A stretch of DNA of 64,000 nt from Streptomyces sp. NBC_00691 (lineage in GTDB: Bacteria > Actinomycetota > Actinomycetes > Streptomycetales > Streptomycetaceae). Below the pieces are notes generated by a model. It was not told the origin of the DNA and ran no database searches. It saw only the letters and a program-made list of their open reading frames with translations. A program made the position numbers and the translations under genes. Below, in pieces: positions 8,510 through 16,785 of the stretch; position 1 is the stretch's first letter, and each line of letters starts with the position of its first letter. Location: the NCBI RefSeq assembly GCF_036226665.1, contig NZ_CP109007.1, forward strand, positions 1,962,501 to 2,026,500, in the 5' to 3' direction.

Positions 8510-9292
8510 ATGTCTGCGAACACCCCTGGCCACAATCGTGGTCTGAAGAAGACCCACAAGGCCACGATCGCCGGCGTCGCCGCCCTGGGCGCCGCGGCGC
8601 TCACGCTCTCGCTCATCCCCGGCAACGGCTCGACCGAGACCGAGCCCCAGGCTCTCTCGGGCACGCAGCAGGTGGCCTGGTCGTACAACGCGAACAGCCC
8701 GCAGGCGAAGGCCCTGGCCGCCAGCGTGACCGAGCAGCACACCACCGTCGGCCTCAAGGCCAAGCAGGAGGCCGCGGCGAAGGCCAAGGCCGCCGCCCAG
8801 GCGAAGGCCACCGCCGCCGCCAAGGCGAAGGCGGACGCGCAGGCCAAGGCCGCCGCGAAGGCGAAGGCGGCCGCCAAGGCGAAGGCCGCGGCGAAGGCGA
8901 AGGCCGACGCGAAGAAGCGTGCCGCGGCGAAGACGGCCGCGAGCCGTTCCGTCGCCCGTACCCCCGTCTTCGCGAACAACCTCGACGGCTGGATCCGCGA
9001 GGCGCTGTTCATCATGGACAAGCACAACATTCCGGGCAGCTACCACGGCCTGCACAAGAACATCATGCGCGAGTCCAGCGGCAACCCGCGGGCCATCAAC
9101 AACTGGGACATCAACGCCATCAACGGCATCCCGTCCAAGGGTCTGCTCCAGGTCATCTACCCGACCTTCAAGACCTACCACGTGCCCGGCACCGCGTTCG
9201 ACCAGTACGACCCGGTCGCCAACATCGTCGCCGCCGCCAACTACGCGGCCGACCGCTACGGCTCGATCGACAACGTCAACAGCGCGTACTGA
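8510..9292 (+). CDS. Secreted transglycosylase SLT-like protein with Ala/Lys-rich arm
   Basis: The 260-residue protein has an N-terminal export signal (KKTHKATIAGVAALGAAALTLSL, written here only as a basic region plus hydrophobic core, residues 12-37), an Ala/Lys-rich heptad-like arm of AAKAKA/AQAKA units (about residues 80-148), and a C-terminal lysozyme-like domain (about 158-260) with IMRESSGNPRAINNWDIN and KGLLQVIYPTFKTYHVPGT. The glutamate in the RESSG motif is the expected catalytic acid of soluble lytic transglycosylases. It probably acts on peptidoglycan outside the cell. The basic arm may bind wall polymers. ATG at 8510 follows AAGAGGTAGTCCGTT. Confidence 0.88.
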   Translation: MSANTPGHNRGLKKTHKATIAGVAALGAAALTLSLIPGNGSTETEPQALSGTQQVAWSYNANSPQAKALAASVTEQHTTVGLKAKQEAAAKAKAAAQAKATAAAKAKADAQAKAAAKAKAAAKAKAAAKAKADAKKRAAAKTAASRSVARTPVFANNLDGWIREALFIMDKHNIPGSYHGLHKNIMRESSGNPRAINNWDINAINGIPSKGLLQVIYPTFKTYHVPGTAFDQYDPVANIVAAANYAADRYGSIDNVNSAY

Positions 9293-9314
9293 TCGCACTC
9301 GGTCCGCTGTCGCA

Positions 9315-9358
9315 CGCCGAAGGGCGGCACCCCCGCACTGGGGTGCCGCCCTTCGGCG
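9315..9358. terminator. Bidirectional hairpin
   Basis: A 19-bp stem (9315-9333 with 9340-9358) closes a six-base loop. It lies between the convergent secreted transglycosylase gene and the FHA-ABC exporter gene. Confidence 0.8.
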
Positions 9359-9373
9359 TCGTCGCTCAGTCGG

Positions 9374-12001
9374 TCACTTGCGCATGACCTCGGGCTCGTG
9401 GCGGCGCAGCAGCCGCGCCACGGCGACACAGCAGACGGCGGCCATGAAGAGCTGGATCCCGAGGTCGAGGCTCCACTGGCCGACCGTGTGCTCCCACAGC
9501 GGGTCGGTGTCGGTGGGGTTCTTCGGGTCCCACGGCGGCATGAGGCGGCCGAGGTCGAGGGTGGTGCCGGCGCCGGCGATGCCCCAGCGGGAGGGCATGA
9601 GCCAGGCGAACTGCTCCAGGCCGGGCGAGCTGTACACCTGGAAGAGGATGCCGGTGAAGACGACCTGGATGATCGCGAACATGACCAGCAGCGGCATGGT
9701 CTTCTCGGCGGTCTTCACCAGGGCGGAGATGACCAGGCCGAACATCATCGAGGTGAGGCCGAGGGCGATCACCTGGACGCACAGCTCGGCGGCCGGCGGC
9801 ATGAACAGGCCCTCGGCGGGCAGCTCGCGGGTCGAGAAGCCGATGGCGCAGATGATGACGCCCTGGAAGGCCGTGATCAGGCCGAGCACGATGACCTTGG
9901 ACATCAGGTACGCCGAGCGGGACAGGCCGGTGGCCCGCTCCCGTTCGTAGATGACCCGTTCCTTGATCAGCTCTCGTACGGAGTTGGCGGCGCCGCTGAA
10001 GCACATGCCGACCGCGAGGATCAGCATGATCGTGCCGGCGTCGCCGTTGAAGCGGGACGGCGGCTTCGGCGAGCCGAGGCCGAAGTCCGCCGGGATGACC
10101 ACCGAGACCGCGCCGAGGACGGCGGGCAGGATGACCATCAGGCCCAGGAAGCCCTTGTCGGAGGCGATCACGGAGACGTAGCGGCGGATCAGCGTCCACA
10201 GCTGGGAGCCCCAGCCCTGCGGCTTCGGCGGGCGGGTCATCGAGTGCTGCGGCATCTGGACCGGCTGCGCGGCGACGGCGTCGATGTCCGCGGCGTACAG
10301 CTGGTAGTGCTGCGAGCCCTTCCAGCGGCCCGCCCAGTCGTAGTCGCGGTAGTTCTCGAAGGCGGAGAAGACGTCGGCCCAGGTCGAGTAGCCGAAGAAG
10401 TTCAGCGCCTCGTCCGGCGGGCCGAAGTACGCCACGGAGCCACCGGGGGCCATGACGAGCAGCTTGTCGCAGAGGCCCAGCTCGGCCACCGAGTGGGTGA
10501 CGACGAGGACCGTGCGGCCGTCGTCTGCCAGGCCGCGGAGCAGCTGCATGACATCGCGGTCCATGCCCGGGTCGAGGCCGGAGGTCGGCTCGTCCAGGAA
10601 GATCAGCGACGGCTTGGTGAGGAGCTCCAGGGCGACGGACACGCGCTTGCGCTGACCACCGGAGAGGGAGGTGACCTTCTTCTCCTTGTGGATGTCGAGC
10701 TTGAGCTCGCGCAGCACCTCGCCGATGCGGGCCTCGCGCTCGGACTCGGCGGTGTCGCCGGGGAAGCGGAGCTTGGCGGCGTAACGCAGCGCCTTCTGGA
10801 CGGTCAGCTCCTTGTGCAGGATGTCGTCCTGCGGGACCAGACCGATGCGCTGGCGCAGCTCGGCGAACTGCTTGTAGAGGCTTCGGTTGTCGTAGAGAAC
10901 GTCGCCCTCGTTGGCCGGGCGGTAGCCGGTCAGCGCCTTGAGCAGCGTGGACTTTCCGGAGCCGGACGGGCCGATGACACCGATCAGCGACTTCTCCGGG
11001 ACGCCGAAGGAGACGTCCTTGAGGATCTGCTTGCCGCCGTCGACCGTGACCGTGAGGTGGCGGGCCGAGAAGGAGACGGAGCCGGTGTCGACGAACTCCT
11101 CGAGCTGGCCGCCGACGAGCCGGAACGTCGAGTGGCCGACGCCGACGATGTCCTGGGGGCCGAGGAGGGCGGAGCCGCCCTTGGTGATCGGCTGACCGTT
11201 GACGTACGTGCCGTTGTGCGAGCCGAGGTCGCGGATCTCGAAGCGGCCGTCGGGCGTCGCGTGGAACTCGGCGTGGTGCCGAGAGACCTGGAGGTCGGAG
11301 ACGACCAGTTCGTTCTCGAGGGCACGGCCGATGCGCATGACGTGGCCGAGGGCCAGCTGGTGGAACGTGGTGGGGCTGCGGTCGGCGTAGGCCGCCGAGG
11401 GCCCGGAGGCGGGACCGCCGTGGCCGGGCACCTTCTGCGCCAACTGCTCGACGGGGCCGCCCTGGCCCTGCTGGTGCGGGACCTGCTGGCGGGCGGCCTG
11501 CGGATGCACGGGCGGCGGGCCCTGCTGCTGCCAGTTCTGCGGCGGCACCTGGTGCTGGCCCTGCTGCGGCGGGGCCTGATGCGTGATCCACTCGGCCTGG
11601 GCGGCCTGCTCCGCCGCCTGGTGGGCGGGGACCTGGTGGGCCGGGGCCTGGGCCGCGGCCGGCTGCTGGTGGGCCGGGGCCTGCTGGTGGGCCGGGGCGC
11701 CGGCGGCGAGATTCAGCCGGGGGCCGTCGGTGGCGTTGCCGAGGTGGACGGCCGAGCCGGGGCCGATCTCCACCTGGTGGATCCGTTGCCCCTGCAGGAA
11801 CGTGCCGTTGGTCGAGCCGTGGTCCTCGATGACCCAACTCCGGCCGCCCCAGCTGATGGTGGCGTGGCGCCACGAGACCCTGGCGTCGTCGATGACCAGG
11901 TCACCCTGCGGGTCGCGGCCCAGGGTGTACGACCTGGACGGATCGAGCGTCCAGGTCCTTCCGTTCAATTCCAGTACGAGTTCTGGCACTCCATGCCCCA
12001 C
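9374..12001 (-). CDS. FHA-FHA-ABC exporter (Rv1747-like, ABCG type)
   Basis: The 875-residue protein is a half-transporter with two forkhead-associated domains. FHA1 (about residues 5-95) has SYTLGRDPQGDL and HGSTNGTF; FHA2 (about 205-290) has MRIGRALENELVV and DLGSHNGTYVNG. Between them is a low-complexity linker rich in Gln, His, Pro and Ala. The ATPase (about 310-545) has GPSGSGKST, LSGGQRKRVSVAL and LIFLDEPTSGLD. The C-terminal ABC2 membrane domain has about six helices. FHA domains bind phosphothreonine, so activity is probably set by Ser/Thr kinases, as for M. tuberculosis Rv1747. The GTG at 12001 follows GGGGGACAAGTA; a GTG four codons later is possible. The substrate is unknown. Confidence 0.93.
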   Translation of the reverse strand: MGHGVPELVLELNGRTWTLDPSRSYTLGRDPQGDLVIDDARVSWRHATISWGGRSWVIEDHGSTNGTFLQGQRIHQVEIGPGSAVHLGNATDGPRLNLAAGAPAHQQAPAHQQPAAAQAPAHQVPAHQAAEQAAQAEWITHQAPPQQGQHQVPPQNWQQQGPPPVHPQAARQQVPHQQGQGGPVEQLAQKVPGHGGPASGPSAAYADRSPTTFHQLALGHVMRIGRALENELVVSDLQVSRHHAEFHATPDGRFEIRDLGSHNGTYVNGQPITKGGSALLGPQDIVGVGHSTFRLVGGQLEEFVDTGSVSFSARHLTVTVDGGKQILKDVSFGVPEKSLIGVIGPSGSGKSTLLKALTGYRPANEGDVLYDNRSLYKQFAELRQRIGLVPQDDILHKELTVQKALRYAAKLRFPGDTAESEREARIGEVLRELKLDIHKEKKVTSLSGGQRKRVSVALELLTKPSLIFLDEPTSGLDPGMDRDVMQLLRGLADDGRTVLVVTHSVAELGLCDKLLVMAPGGSVAYFGPPDEALNFFGYSTWADVFSAFENYRDYDWAGRWKGSQHYQLYAADIDAVAAQPVQMPQHSMTRPPKPQGWGSQLWTLIRRYVSVIASDKGFLGLMVILPAVLGAVSVVIPADFGLGSPKPPSRFNGDAGTIMLILAVGMCFSGAANSVRELIKERVIYERERATGLSRSAYLMSKVIVLGLITAFQGVIICAIGFSTRELPAEGLFMPPAAELCVQVIALGLTSMMFGLVISALVKTAEKTMPLLVMFAIIQVVFTGILFQVYSSPGLEQFAWLMPSRWGIAGAGTTLDLGRLMPPWDPKNPTDTDPLWEHTVGQWSLDLGIQLFMAAVCCVAVARLLRRHEPEVMRK

Positions 12002-12222
12002 TACTTGTCCCCCGATGTACCCCCGTCGCGGGGAGTCCAGGGATGCGAATCATCCTGGGGAACTATTTCAGGCCCGGTCCCCTCTCCGAAAGTCGGGCCG
12101 CGTGAAGACCCGGCGCAGGCTCTCCGGGAACGCCCCCGGGGGCAAGGGTGCGACCGCCCGGGTGTCCGCTGGGCGGGACGGGGGGTCGAGTGGCACACGG
12201 TGCCCGATACGGTGGAAGCACC

Positions 12223-13440
12223 ATGAGCGCATCGCAGACCTCAGACGTTCCCACCCTTCTCGTCAAGATCTTCGGGAAGGACCGTCCCGGGATCACCGCG
12301 GGACTCTTCGACACCCTCGCCGCCTACTCCGTCGACGTCGTGGACATCGAGCAGGTCGTCTCCCGCGGCCGCCTCGTCCTGTGCGCGCTCGTCACCGAGC
12401 CGACCGTCGCCTCGCAGGGCGAGCTCCGTGCGACCGTGCACAGCTGGGCCGAGTCGCTGAAACTCCAGGCCGAGATCATCTCGGGTACGGGCGACAACCG
12501 TCCCCGAGGTGAGGGGCGCTCGCACGTCACCGTGCTGGGCAACCCGCTGACGGCGGAGCAGACGGCGGCCATAGCGGCCAGGATCGCGGAGGCCGGCGGC
12601 AACATCGACCGTGTCTTCCGGCTGGCGAAGTACCCGGTCACGGCCGTCGAGTTCGCCGTCTCCGGCTGTGAGACCGAACCGTTGCGGACCGCCCTCGCCA
12701 CCCAGGCGCACAGCATCGGGGTCGATGTGGCCGTGGTCTCCGCCGGGCTGCACCGGCGGGCCCAGCGGCTCGTCGTCATGGACGTCGACTCGACGCTGAT
12801 CCAGGACGAGGTGATCGAGCTCTTCGCGGCGCACGCCGGGTGCGAGGACAAGGTCGCCGAGGTGACGGCCGCGGCGATGCGCGGTGAGCTGGACTTCGAG
12901 CAGTCGCTGCACGCGCGCGTGGAGCTGCTCGCCGGGCTCGACGCCTCGGTGGTCGACAAGGTCCGTGCCGAGGTGCGGATGACGCCCGGGGCCCGGACCC
13001 TGATCCGTACGCTCAAGCGGCTCGGCTATCAGGTGGGGGTCGTCTCGGGCGGGTTCACGCAGGTCACGGACGATCTGAAGGAGCGGCTCGGGCTCGACTT
13101 CGCCTCGGCCAACACCCTGGAGATCGTGGACGGCAAGCTGACCGGGCGGGTGACCGGTGAGATCGTGGACCGGGCGGGCAAGGCGCGGCTGTTGCGCCGG
13201 TTCGCGGCGGAGGCCGGTGTGCCGCTGGCGCAGACCGTGGCGATCGGCGACGGGGCGAACGACCTGGACATGCTGAACGCGGCCGGTCTCGGTGTGGCAT
13301 TCAACGCGAAGCCGGTGGTGCGCGAGGCCGCGCACACGGCGGTGAACGTGCCGTTCCTGGACACCGTGCTGTACCTGCTGGGGATCACCCGCGAAGAGGT
13401 CGAGGCCGCGGACGGCGGCGAGGAGGACCTGCAGCACTGA
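12223..13440 (+). CDS. serB: Phosphoserine phosphatase SerB
   Basis: The 405-residue enzyme removes phosphate from L-phosphoserine in the last step of serine synthesis. It has two N-terminal ACT-like regions (about residues 12-90 and 100-175, beginning TLLVKIFGKDRPGITAG) and a HAD phosphatase domain with motif I VVMDVDSTLIQDEV, motif II VVSGGF and motif IV AIGDGANDLDML. Length matches the long actinobacterial SerB. ATG at 12223 is chosen because the ACT homology starts directly after it and GGTGGAAG lies upstream. It is monocistronic here, followed by a strong hairpin. Confidence 0.96.
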   Translation: MSASQTSDVPTLLVKIFGKDRPGITAGLFDTLAAYSVDVVDIEQVVSRGRLVLCALVTEPTVASQGELRATVHSWAESLKLQAEIISGTGDNRPRGEGRSHVTVLGNPLTAEQTAAIAARIAEAGGNIDRVFRLAKYPVTAVEFAVSGCETEPLRTALATQAHSIGVDVAVVSAGLHRRAQRLVVMDVDSTLIQDEVIELFAAHAGCEDKVAEVTAAAMRGELDFEQSLHARVELLAGLDASVVDKVRAEVRMTPGARTLIRTLKRLGYQVGVVSGGFTQVTDDLKERLGLDFASANTLEIVDGKLTGRVTGEIVDRAGKARLLRRFAAEAGVPLAQTVAIGDGANDLDMLNAAGLGVAFNAKPVVREAAHTAVNVPFLDTVLYLLGITREEVEAADGGEEDLQH

Positions 13441-13458
13441 GCCGCGGGTGACCCGTGC

Positions 13459-13500
13459 GGGAGAGGGCCCGGCCGTCGGATGACGGCCGGGCCCTCTCCC
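13459..13500. terminator. Terminator after serB
   Basis: A perfect 19-bp stem (13459-13477 with 13482-13500) closes a GGAT loop, 18 bases after the serB stop. Confidence 0.85.
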
Positions 13501-13501
13501 G

Positions 13502-13628
13502 TACGGATACGGCGGAGGCTCACGGGTCCGGCCGTGGGCCCACGGGTCCGGCGGGGGGCTCACCGGTCAGGCACACGGGTCCCGCCCGGCCCACCTGCCA
13601 GGCGTACGGGTCCCGCCCGGCCCACCGG
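13502..13628. repeat. Short degenerate tandem repeats
   Basis: Variants of CACGGGTCCGGC recur through the gap between serB and sixA. The clearest pair is a 21-base identical unit at 13575-13595 and 13606-13626, a period of 31 bases. The last copies touch the 3' end of sixA. No function is evident; slippage is a simple explanation. Confidence 0.6.
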
Positions 13629-14147
13629 TCAGTCGTGCGGGGTCCAGAAGTCGACGAGGCGGCCGGTGCCGTGCTCCAGGGACTTCCACGAGCCGGTGAA
13701 GGTGAGGACGGCGAAGGCGGAGGTCGGGAAGCCGCTGCGGTTCATCCGGGGCAGCGCGTCGCCCTCGGACCCGCCCGCGAGAGCGTCGGCGAGGGTGTGC
13801 ATGCCGGGGTTGTGGCCGATGACCAGGAGGTCGGACACGTCCTCCGAGGTCTCGTTGAGCAGGGCGATGAGCTCGCCGAGCGAGGCCTCGTACAGCCGCT
13901 CCTCGTACACGGTCTTCGGGCGCTCGGGAAGGGCCTGCACGGCCAGCTTCCAGGTCTCGCGGGTCCTGGTGGCGGTGGAGCAGAGGGCCAGGTCGAAGGC
14001 GATGCCGGTCTCGGCGAGCCGGCGGCCGGCGACGGGGGCGTCCGCGCGGCCTCGCTCGGCGAGGGGGCGCTCGTGGTCGGACTCCTGGTTCCAGTCCGCC
14101 TTCGCGTGTCGGAGCAGCACGATCCTGCGGGGTGTGTCGACGCTCAT
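13629..14147 (-). CDS. sixA: SixA-type phosphohistidine phosphatase (histidine phosphatase family)
   Basis: The 172-residue protein starts MSVDTPRRIVLLRHAKADW, with the catalytic RHAK motif at about residues 14-17, a second-half LVIGHNPGMHTLA (catalytic His) and overall length typical of SixA. E. coli SixA removes phosphate from phosphohistidine on signalling or PTS proteins. Here no phosphorelay partner is adjacent, so the substrate is unknown and a small-molecule phosphatase role is equally open. ATG at 14147 gives the canonical N-terminus. Confidence 0.88.
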   Translation of the reverse strand: MSVDTPRRIVLLRHAKADWNQESDHERPLAERGRADAPVAGRRLAETGIAFDLALCSTATRTRETWKLAVQALPERPKTVYEERLYEASLGELIALLNETSEDVSDLLVIGHNPGMHTLADALAGGSEGDALPRMNRSGFPTSAFAVLTFTGSWKSLEHGTGRLVDFWTPHD

Positions 14148-14182
14148 GGTCCTCAGCTTCGCACGAAACGGCTCCCGCCGAC

Positions 14183-14386
14183 TCAGAGAGAGAGCGTTTG
14201 CTGGACCCGCTCCAGGAACCCTCCGACCCCCGGGTCACCGGCCGCCGCGTGGGCCTCACCGGGCCCGCTCATCAGCAGCAGAAGGGCGACGAACGCGATC
14301 GCCGGGAGGGCGAGGGCCCACCAGGGCAGCCGGGTGTCGGCACCGGACGCCCCGGGCCGGACGCGGGTGGACGTATGGGCCGACAT
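14183..14386 (-). CDS. Small hypothetical membrane protein
   Basis: The 67-residue protein has one strongly hydrophobic segment (about residues 21-40, PWWALALPAIAFVALLLLM) followed by an Ala/Gly/Pro-rich tail ending FLERVQQTLSL. It could be a membrane anchor or an uncleaved signal. ATG at 14386 is chosen because CGGAGGCGGTC precedes it; a longer in-frame reading to 14521 lacks a ribosome site. Function unknown; conserved position near sixA in Streptomyces as I recall. Confidence 0.6.
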   Translation of the reverse strand: MSAHTSTRVRPGASGADTRLPWWALALPAIAFVALLLLMSGPGEAHAAAGDPGVGGFLERVQQTLSL

Positions 14387-14542
14387 GACCGCCTCCGTGG
14401 GTGAGAGCTCCGCTTTCCCTGTTGTCTCCAACCTAGGGATCGCGGGCCCCTCGGCCCATCCGGTGATCCACCCACTTGACCCTGAGTCCCGCCCCCTAGG
14501 GGATGCGGGGGTTACCCCCACCCCCGGACCGGAGGGCGTGTG

Positions 14543-14659
14543 TCACGGGGAGGCGATCGAGGCGATGACGCCGATGACGACCGTGATGCCGATCATCGCG
14601 CCGAAGACGATGAGGAGCTTCTTCTGGCCGTTCGGGGGGTTGGGTTCGAGAACTGGCAT
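14543..14659 (-). CDS. 38-residue membrane protein, SGM_5486-type transporter-associated
   Basis: This short gene encodes 38 residues beginning MPVLEPNPPNGQKKLL and ending with one membrane helix rich in Ile/Val (VFGAMIGITVVIGVIASIA). It lies 17 bases after the stop of the MFS pump on the same strand. Tiny proteins of this kind next to CynX-family pumps are known in Streptomyces under the name SGM_5486 family. It presumably sits in the membrane next to the pump; its action is unknown. The frame and gene context, rather than length, support it. Confidence 0.72.
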   Translation of the reverse strand: MPVLEPNPPNGQKKLLIVFGAMIGITVVIGVIASIASP

Positions 14660-14676
14660 GGCGACAGTCTCGCATC

Positions 14677-15990
14677 TCAGGATTCGTCCTCGAACGTCCG
14701 GTCCCTGCCCGCCAGGGTTCCGACGATCATCTGCGGCACCATGAGCCCGCCCATCAGGGCGATCGGCAGTCCCCAGCCGCCACTGTGCTGGTAGAGCACG
14801 CCGACGAGGAGCGGACCGGGGATGGAGATGAGGTAGCCGACGCTCTGCGCGAAGGCGGAGAGCCGGACGACTCCGGCACCGGTGCGCGAGCGCATGCCGA
14901 TCATCGTGAGGGCGAGCGGGAAGGAGCAGTTGGAGACGCCGAGGAGCACGGCCCAGGCCCAGGCGCCCGCGGCGGGGGCGAGGAAGAGGCCGGTGTAGCC
15001 GGCGAGGCCGCAGAGGCCGAGGGCGACGACGATCGGGCCCTGGTTCCTCATCCGGGTGGCGAGCCGGGGGATCACGAAGGCGAGCGGGACGCCCATGACC
15101 ATGGTGACGGCGAGGAGTACGCCCGCGGTGGAGGCGGGGACGCCGGCGTCGCGGAAGATCTGCGGCATCCAGCCCATGGTGATGTAGGCGCCGGTGGCCT
15201 GGAGGCCGAAGTAGCAACCGAGGGACCAGGCGGTGCGGCTGCGGGTGATGCGCGGGGCGGCGGTCTCCGCCGCGGCGGCGGCGGTCGTCCTGGCCGCCCG
15301 GGTGGCGCGGTCCCGGTCGCGGACGAGCGGGATCCAGGGCAGGACGGCGAGCGCGGCGATGGCCGCCCAGACGCCGAGGCCGATGCGCCAGTCGCCGCCG
15401 AGGGCGGCGGTCATGGGGACGGTCGCGGCCGCGGCGATGGAGGTGCCGAGGGCGAGGGCCATGGAGTAGAGGCCGGTCATGCTGCCGATGCGGTCGGGGA
15501 AGTACCGCTTGACGATGACCGGCATCAGGACGTTGCTGACGGCGATGCCCATGAGGGCGAGGGCGCTGGCGGCGAGGAAGCCGACGGTGCCTCCGGCGAA
15601 GGGGCGCAGGATCAGGCCGGTGAAGATCGCGGCCATGCCCGCGCAGACGACGGCGGCGGGGCCGAAGCGGCGGGCGAGGCGCGGGGCCGTGATGCCGAAG
15701 ACGGCGAAGCAGAGCGGGGGGACGGAGGTGAGGACGCCGGCGACGGTGCCGCTCATGTGGAGGTCCGCGGTGACCTCTTCGAGGAGGGCGCCGAGGCTGG
15801 TGATGGCGGGGCGCAGGTTCAGCGCGGCCAGGACGAGTCCGACGGTGACGAGGCCGAGGGTCCAGCGCCGCGTCCGCTCCTGTGCGGGAGAATCGCCGGC
15901 GACGGCGGCTCCGGGCGGGGTCGTGGTGGCCGGAACAGTGGCCGTGGCCGGTCGTGCGGTGGGGTCGAGGGTCTTCGGCTCGTCAGGCAT
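14677..15990 (-). CDS. MFS transporter, CynX/NimT family
   Basis: The 437-residue protein has about twelve membrane helices after a soluble N-terminal tail of roughly 45 residues. Motifs such as LRPAITSLGALLEEV, PPLCFAVFGITAPRLARRFG and MLAVTMVMGVPLAF-like helices fit the CynX/NimT branch of the major facilitator superfamily (cyanate, 2-nitroimidazole). A Pro/Ala-rich loop divides the two halves. It is divergent from a GntR regulator with a palindrome between, so it is probably controlled by that regulator. Substrate unknown. Confidence 0.92.
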   Translation of the reverse strand: MPDEPKTLDPTARPATATVPATTTPPGAAVAGDSPAQERTRRWTLGLVTVGLVLAALNLRPAITSLGALLEEVTADLHMSGTVAGVLTSVPPLCFAVFGITAPRLARRFGPAAVVCAGMAAIFTGLILRPFAGGTVGFLAASALALMGIAVSNVLMPVIVKRYFPDRIGSMTGLYSMALALGTSIAAAATVPMTAALGGDWRIGLGVWAAIAALAVLPWIPLVRDRDRATRAARTTAAAAAETAAPRITRSRTAWSLGCYFGLQATGAYITMGWMPQIFRDAGVPASTAGVLLAVTMVMGVPLAFVIPRLATRMRNQGPIVVALGLCGLAGYTGLFLAPAAGAWAWAVLLGVSNCSFPLALTMIGMRSRTGAGVVRLSAFAQSVGYLISIPGPLLVGVLYQHSGGWGLPIALMGGLMVPQMIVGTLAGRDRTFEDES

Positions 15991-16014
15991 GAGGCCATCA
16001 TAGAATCATGGGAT

Positions 16015-16030
16015 GATTGGTTGTCCAATC
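16015..16030. promoter_or_regulatory. Candidate GntR operator
   Basis: GATTGGTTGTCCAATC is a perfect inverted repeat with six-base arms and a four-base centre. It lies between the divergent MFS pump (start 15990) and GntR regulator (start 16072) genes, the usual place for an autoregulatory operator of a FadR-type protein. Binding is inferred. Confidence 0.55.
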
Positions 16031-16071
16031 TCGAACGACTTGGGCGACTCGAACGAATGGGAAGGTGCTCC

Positions 16072-16785
16072 ATGGCCCTCGGCCACCCCCGGCGCGCAGG
16101 CCTCTCCGATCAGGTGATCGCCGAGCTGCGGAACCAGATCACCTCCGGCGAGTGGCCGGTGGGTTCACGCATCCCGACCGAACCCGAGCTGGTCGAGCAG
16201 CTGGGCGTGGCCCGCAACACCGTGCGCGAGGCGGTACGGGCCCTCGCGCACAACGGGCTTCTCGACATCCGCCAGGGCTCCGGCACGTACGTCATCGCCA
16301 CCAGCGAGCTGGCGGGCGTCATGCACCGCCGCTTCGCCGGCTCCGACCCCCGGCACGTCGCCGAGCTGCGCTCGACCCTTGAGTCCGCCGCGGCCCGGCT
16401 CGCGGCCGCGCGGCGCAGCGAGCGGGACCTGAAGCAGCTCGACGCGCTGCTCGTACGACGGGAGGAGGCGTGGGAGTCCGGCGAGGCGGAGCGGTTCGTG
16501 AGCGCCGACGCGACCTTCCACCACGCGGTCGTCGCCGCCTCGGGCAACGAGGTGCTCACCGAGCTCTACGCGGACCTGGGCGATCTGCTGCGGGAGTGGC
16601 TGCGCGACGACGTCGGGCAGGAGCTGCGGCCGGAGAACTGGATGGACCACGGGCGCCTGGTGGACGCGATCCGGGAGGGCGACGCCGAGCGGGCCGGCGC
16701 GGAGGCGGCCGGCTACCCCTACATCTGCCTCAGGAGCCCCGTACCGGAGTCGGGTCGGGAGCCTGGTCCGCCGGCTGGTGAGTGA
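16072..16785 (+). CDS. GntR family (FadR subfamily) transcriptional regulator
   Basis: The 237-residue protein has an N-terminal winged helix (about residues 10-75; SDQVIAELRNQITSGEWPVG and ELVEQLGVARNTVREAVRAL) and an FCD ligand-binding domain (about 90-225; ADATFHHAVVAASGN). ATG at 16072 follows GGGAAGGTGCTCC; an in-frame ATG lies at 16057. It is divergent from the CynX-like pump, and most likely represses it until a small acid binds. Its last 56 bases overlap the end of the convergent secreted-protein gene, and the C-terminal tail (after about residue 215) looks non-conserved. Confidence 0.9.
   Translation: MALGHPRRAGLSDQVIAELRNQITSGEWPVGSRIPTEPELVEQLGVARNTVREAVRALAHNGLLDIRQGSGTYVIATSELAGVMHRRFAGSDPRHVAELRSTLESAAARLAAARRSERDLKQLDALLVRREEAWESGEAERFVSADATFHHAVVAASGNEVLTELYADLGDLLREWLRDDVGQELRPENWMDHGRLVDAIREGDAERAGAEAAGYPYICLRSPVPESGREPGPPAGE

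Noticed and set aside
8760..8945. DNA-level tandem repeat
   Set aside because: The repetition is explained by the Ala/Lys-rich protein arm, with varied codons.
9398..12226. Very long open frame on the plus strand opposite the FHA-ABC exporter
   Set aside because: It is a composition shadow of the real gene, with no domain and a low-complexity Gly/Val/Asp-rich translation.
14785..16071. Long N-terminal extension of the GntR regulator
   Set aside because: It runs antisense to the MFS pump and translates to repetitive Gly/Asp/Glu sequence. The ribosome site and HTH homology fix the start at 16072.
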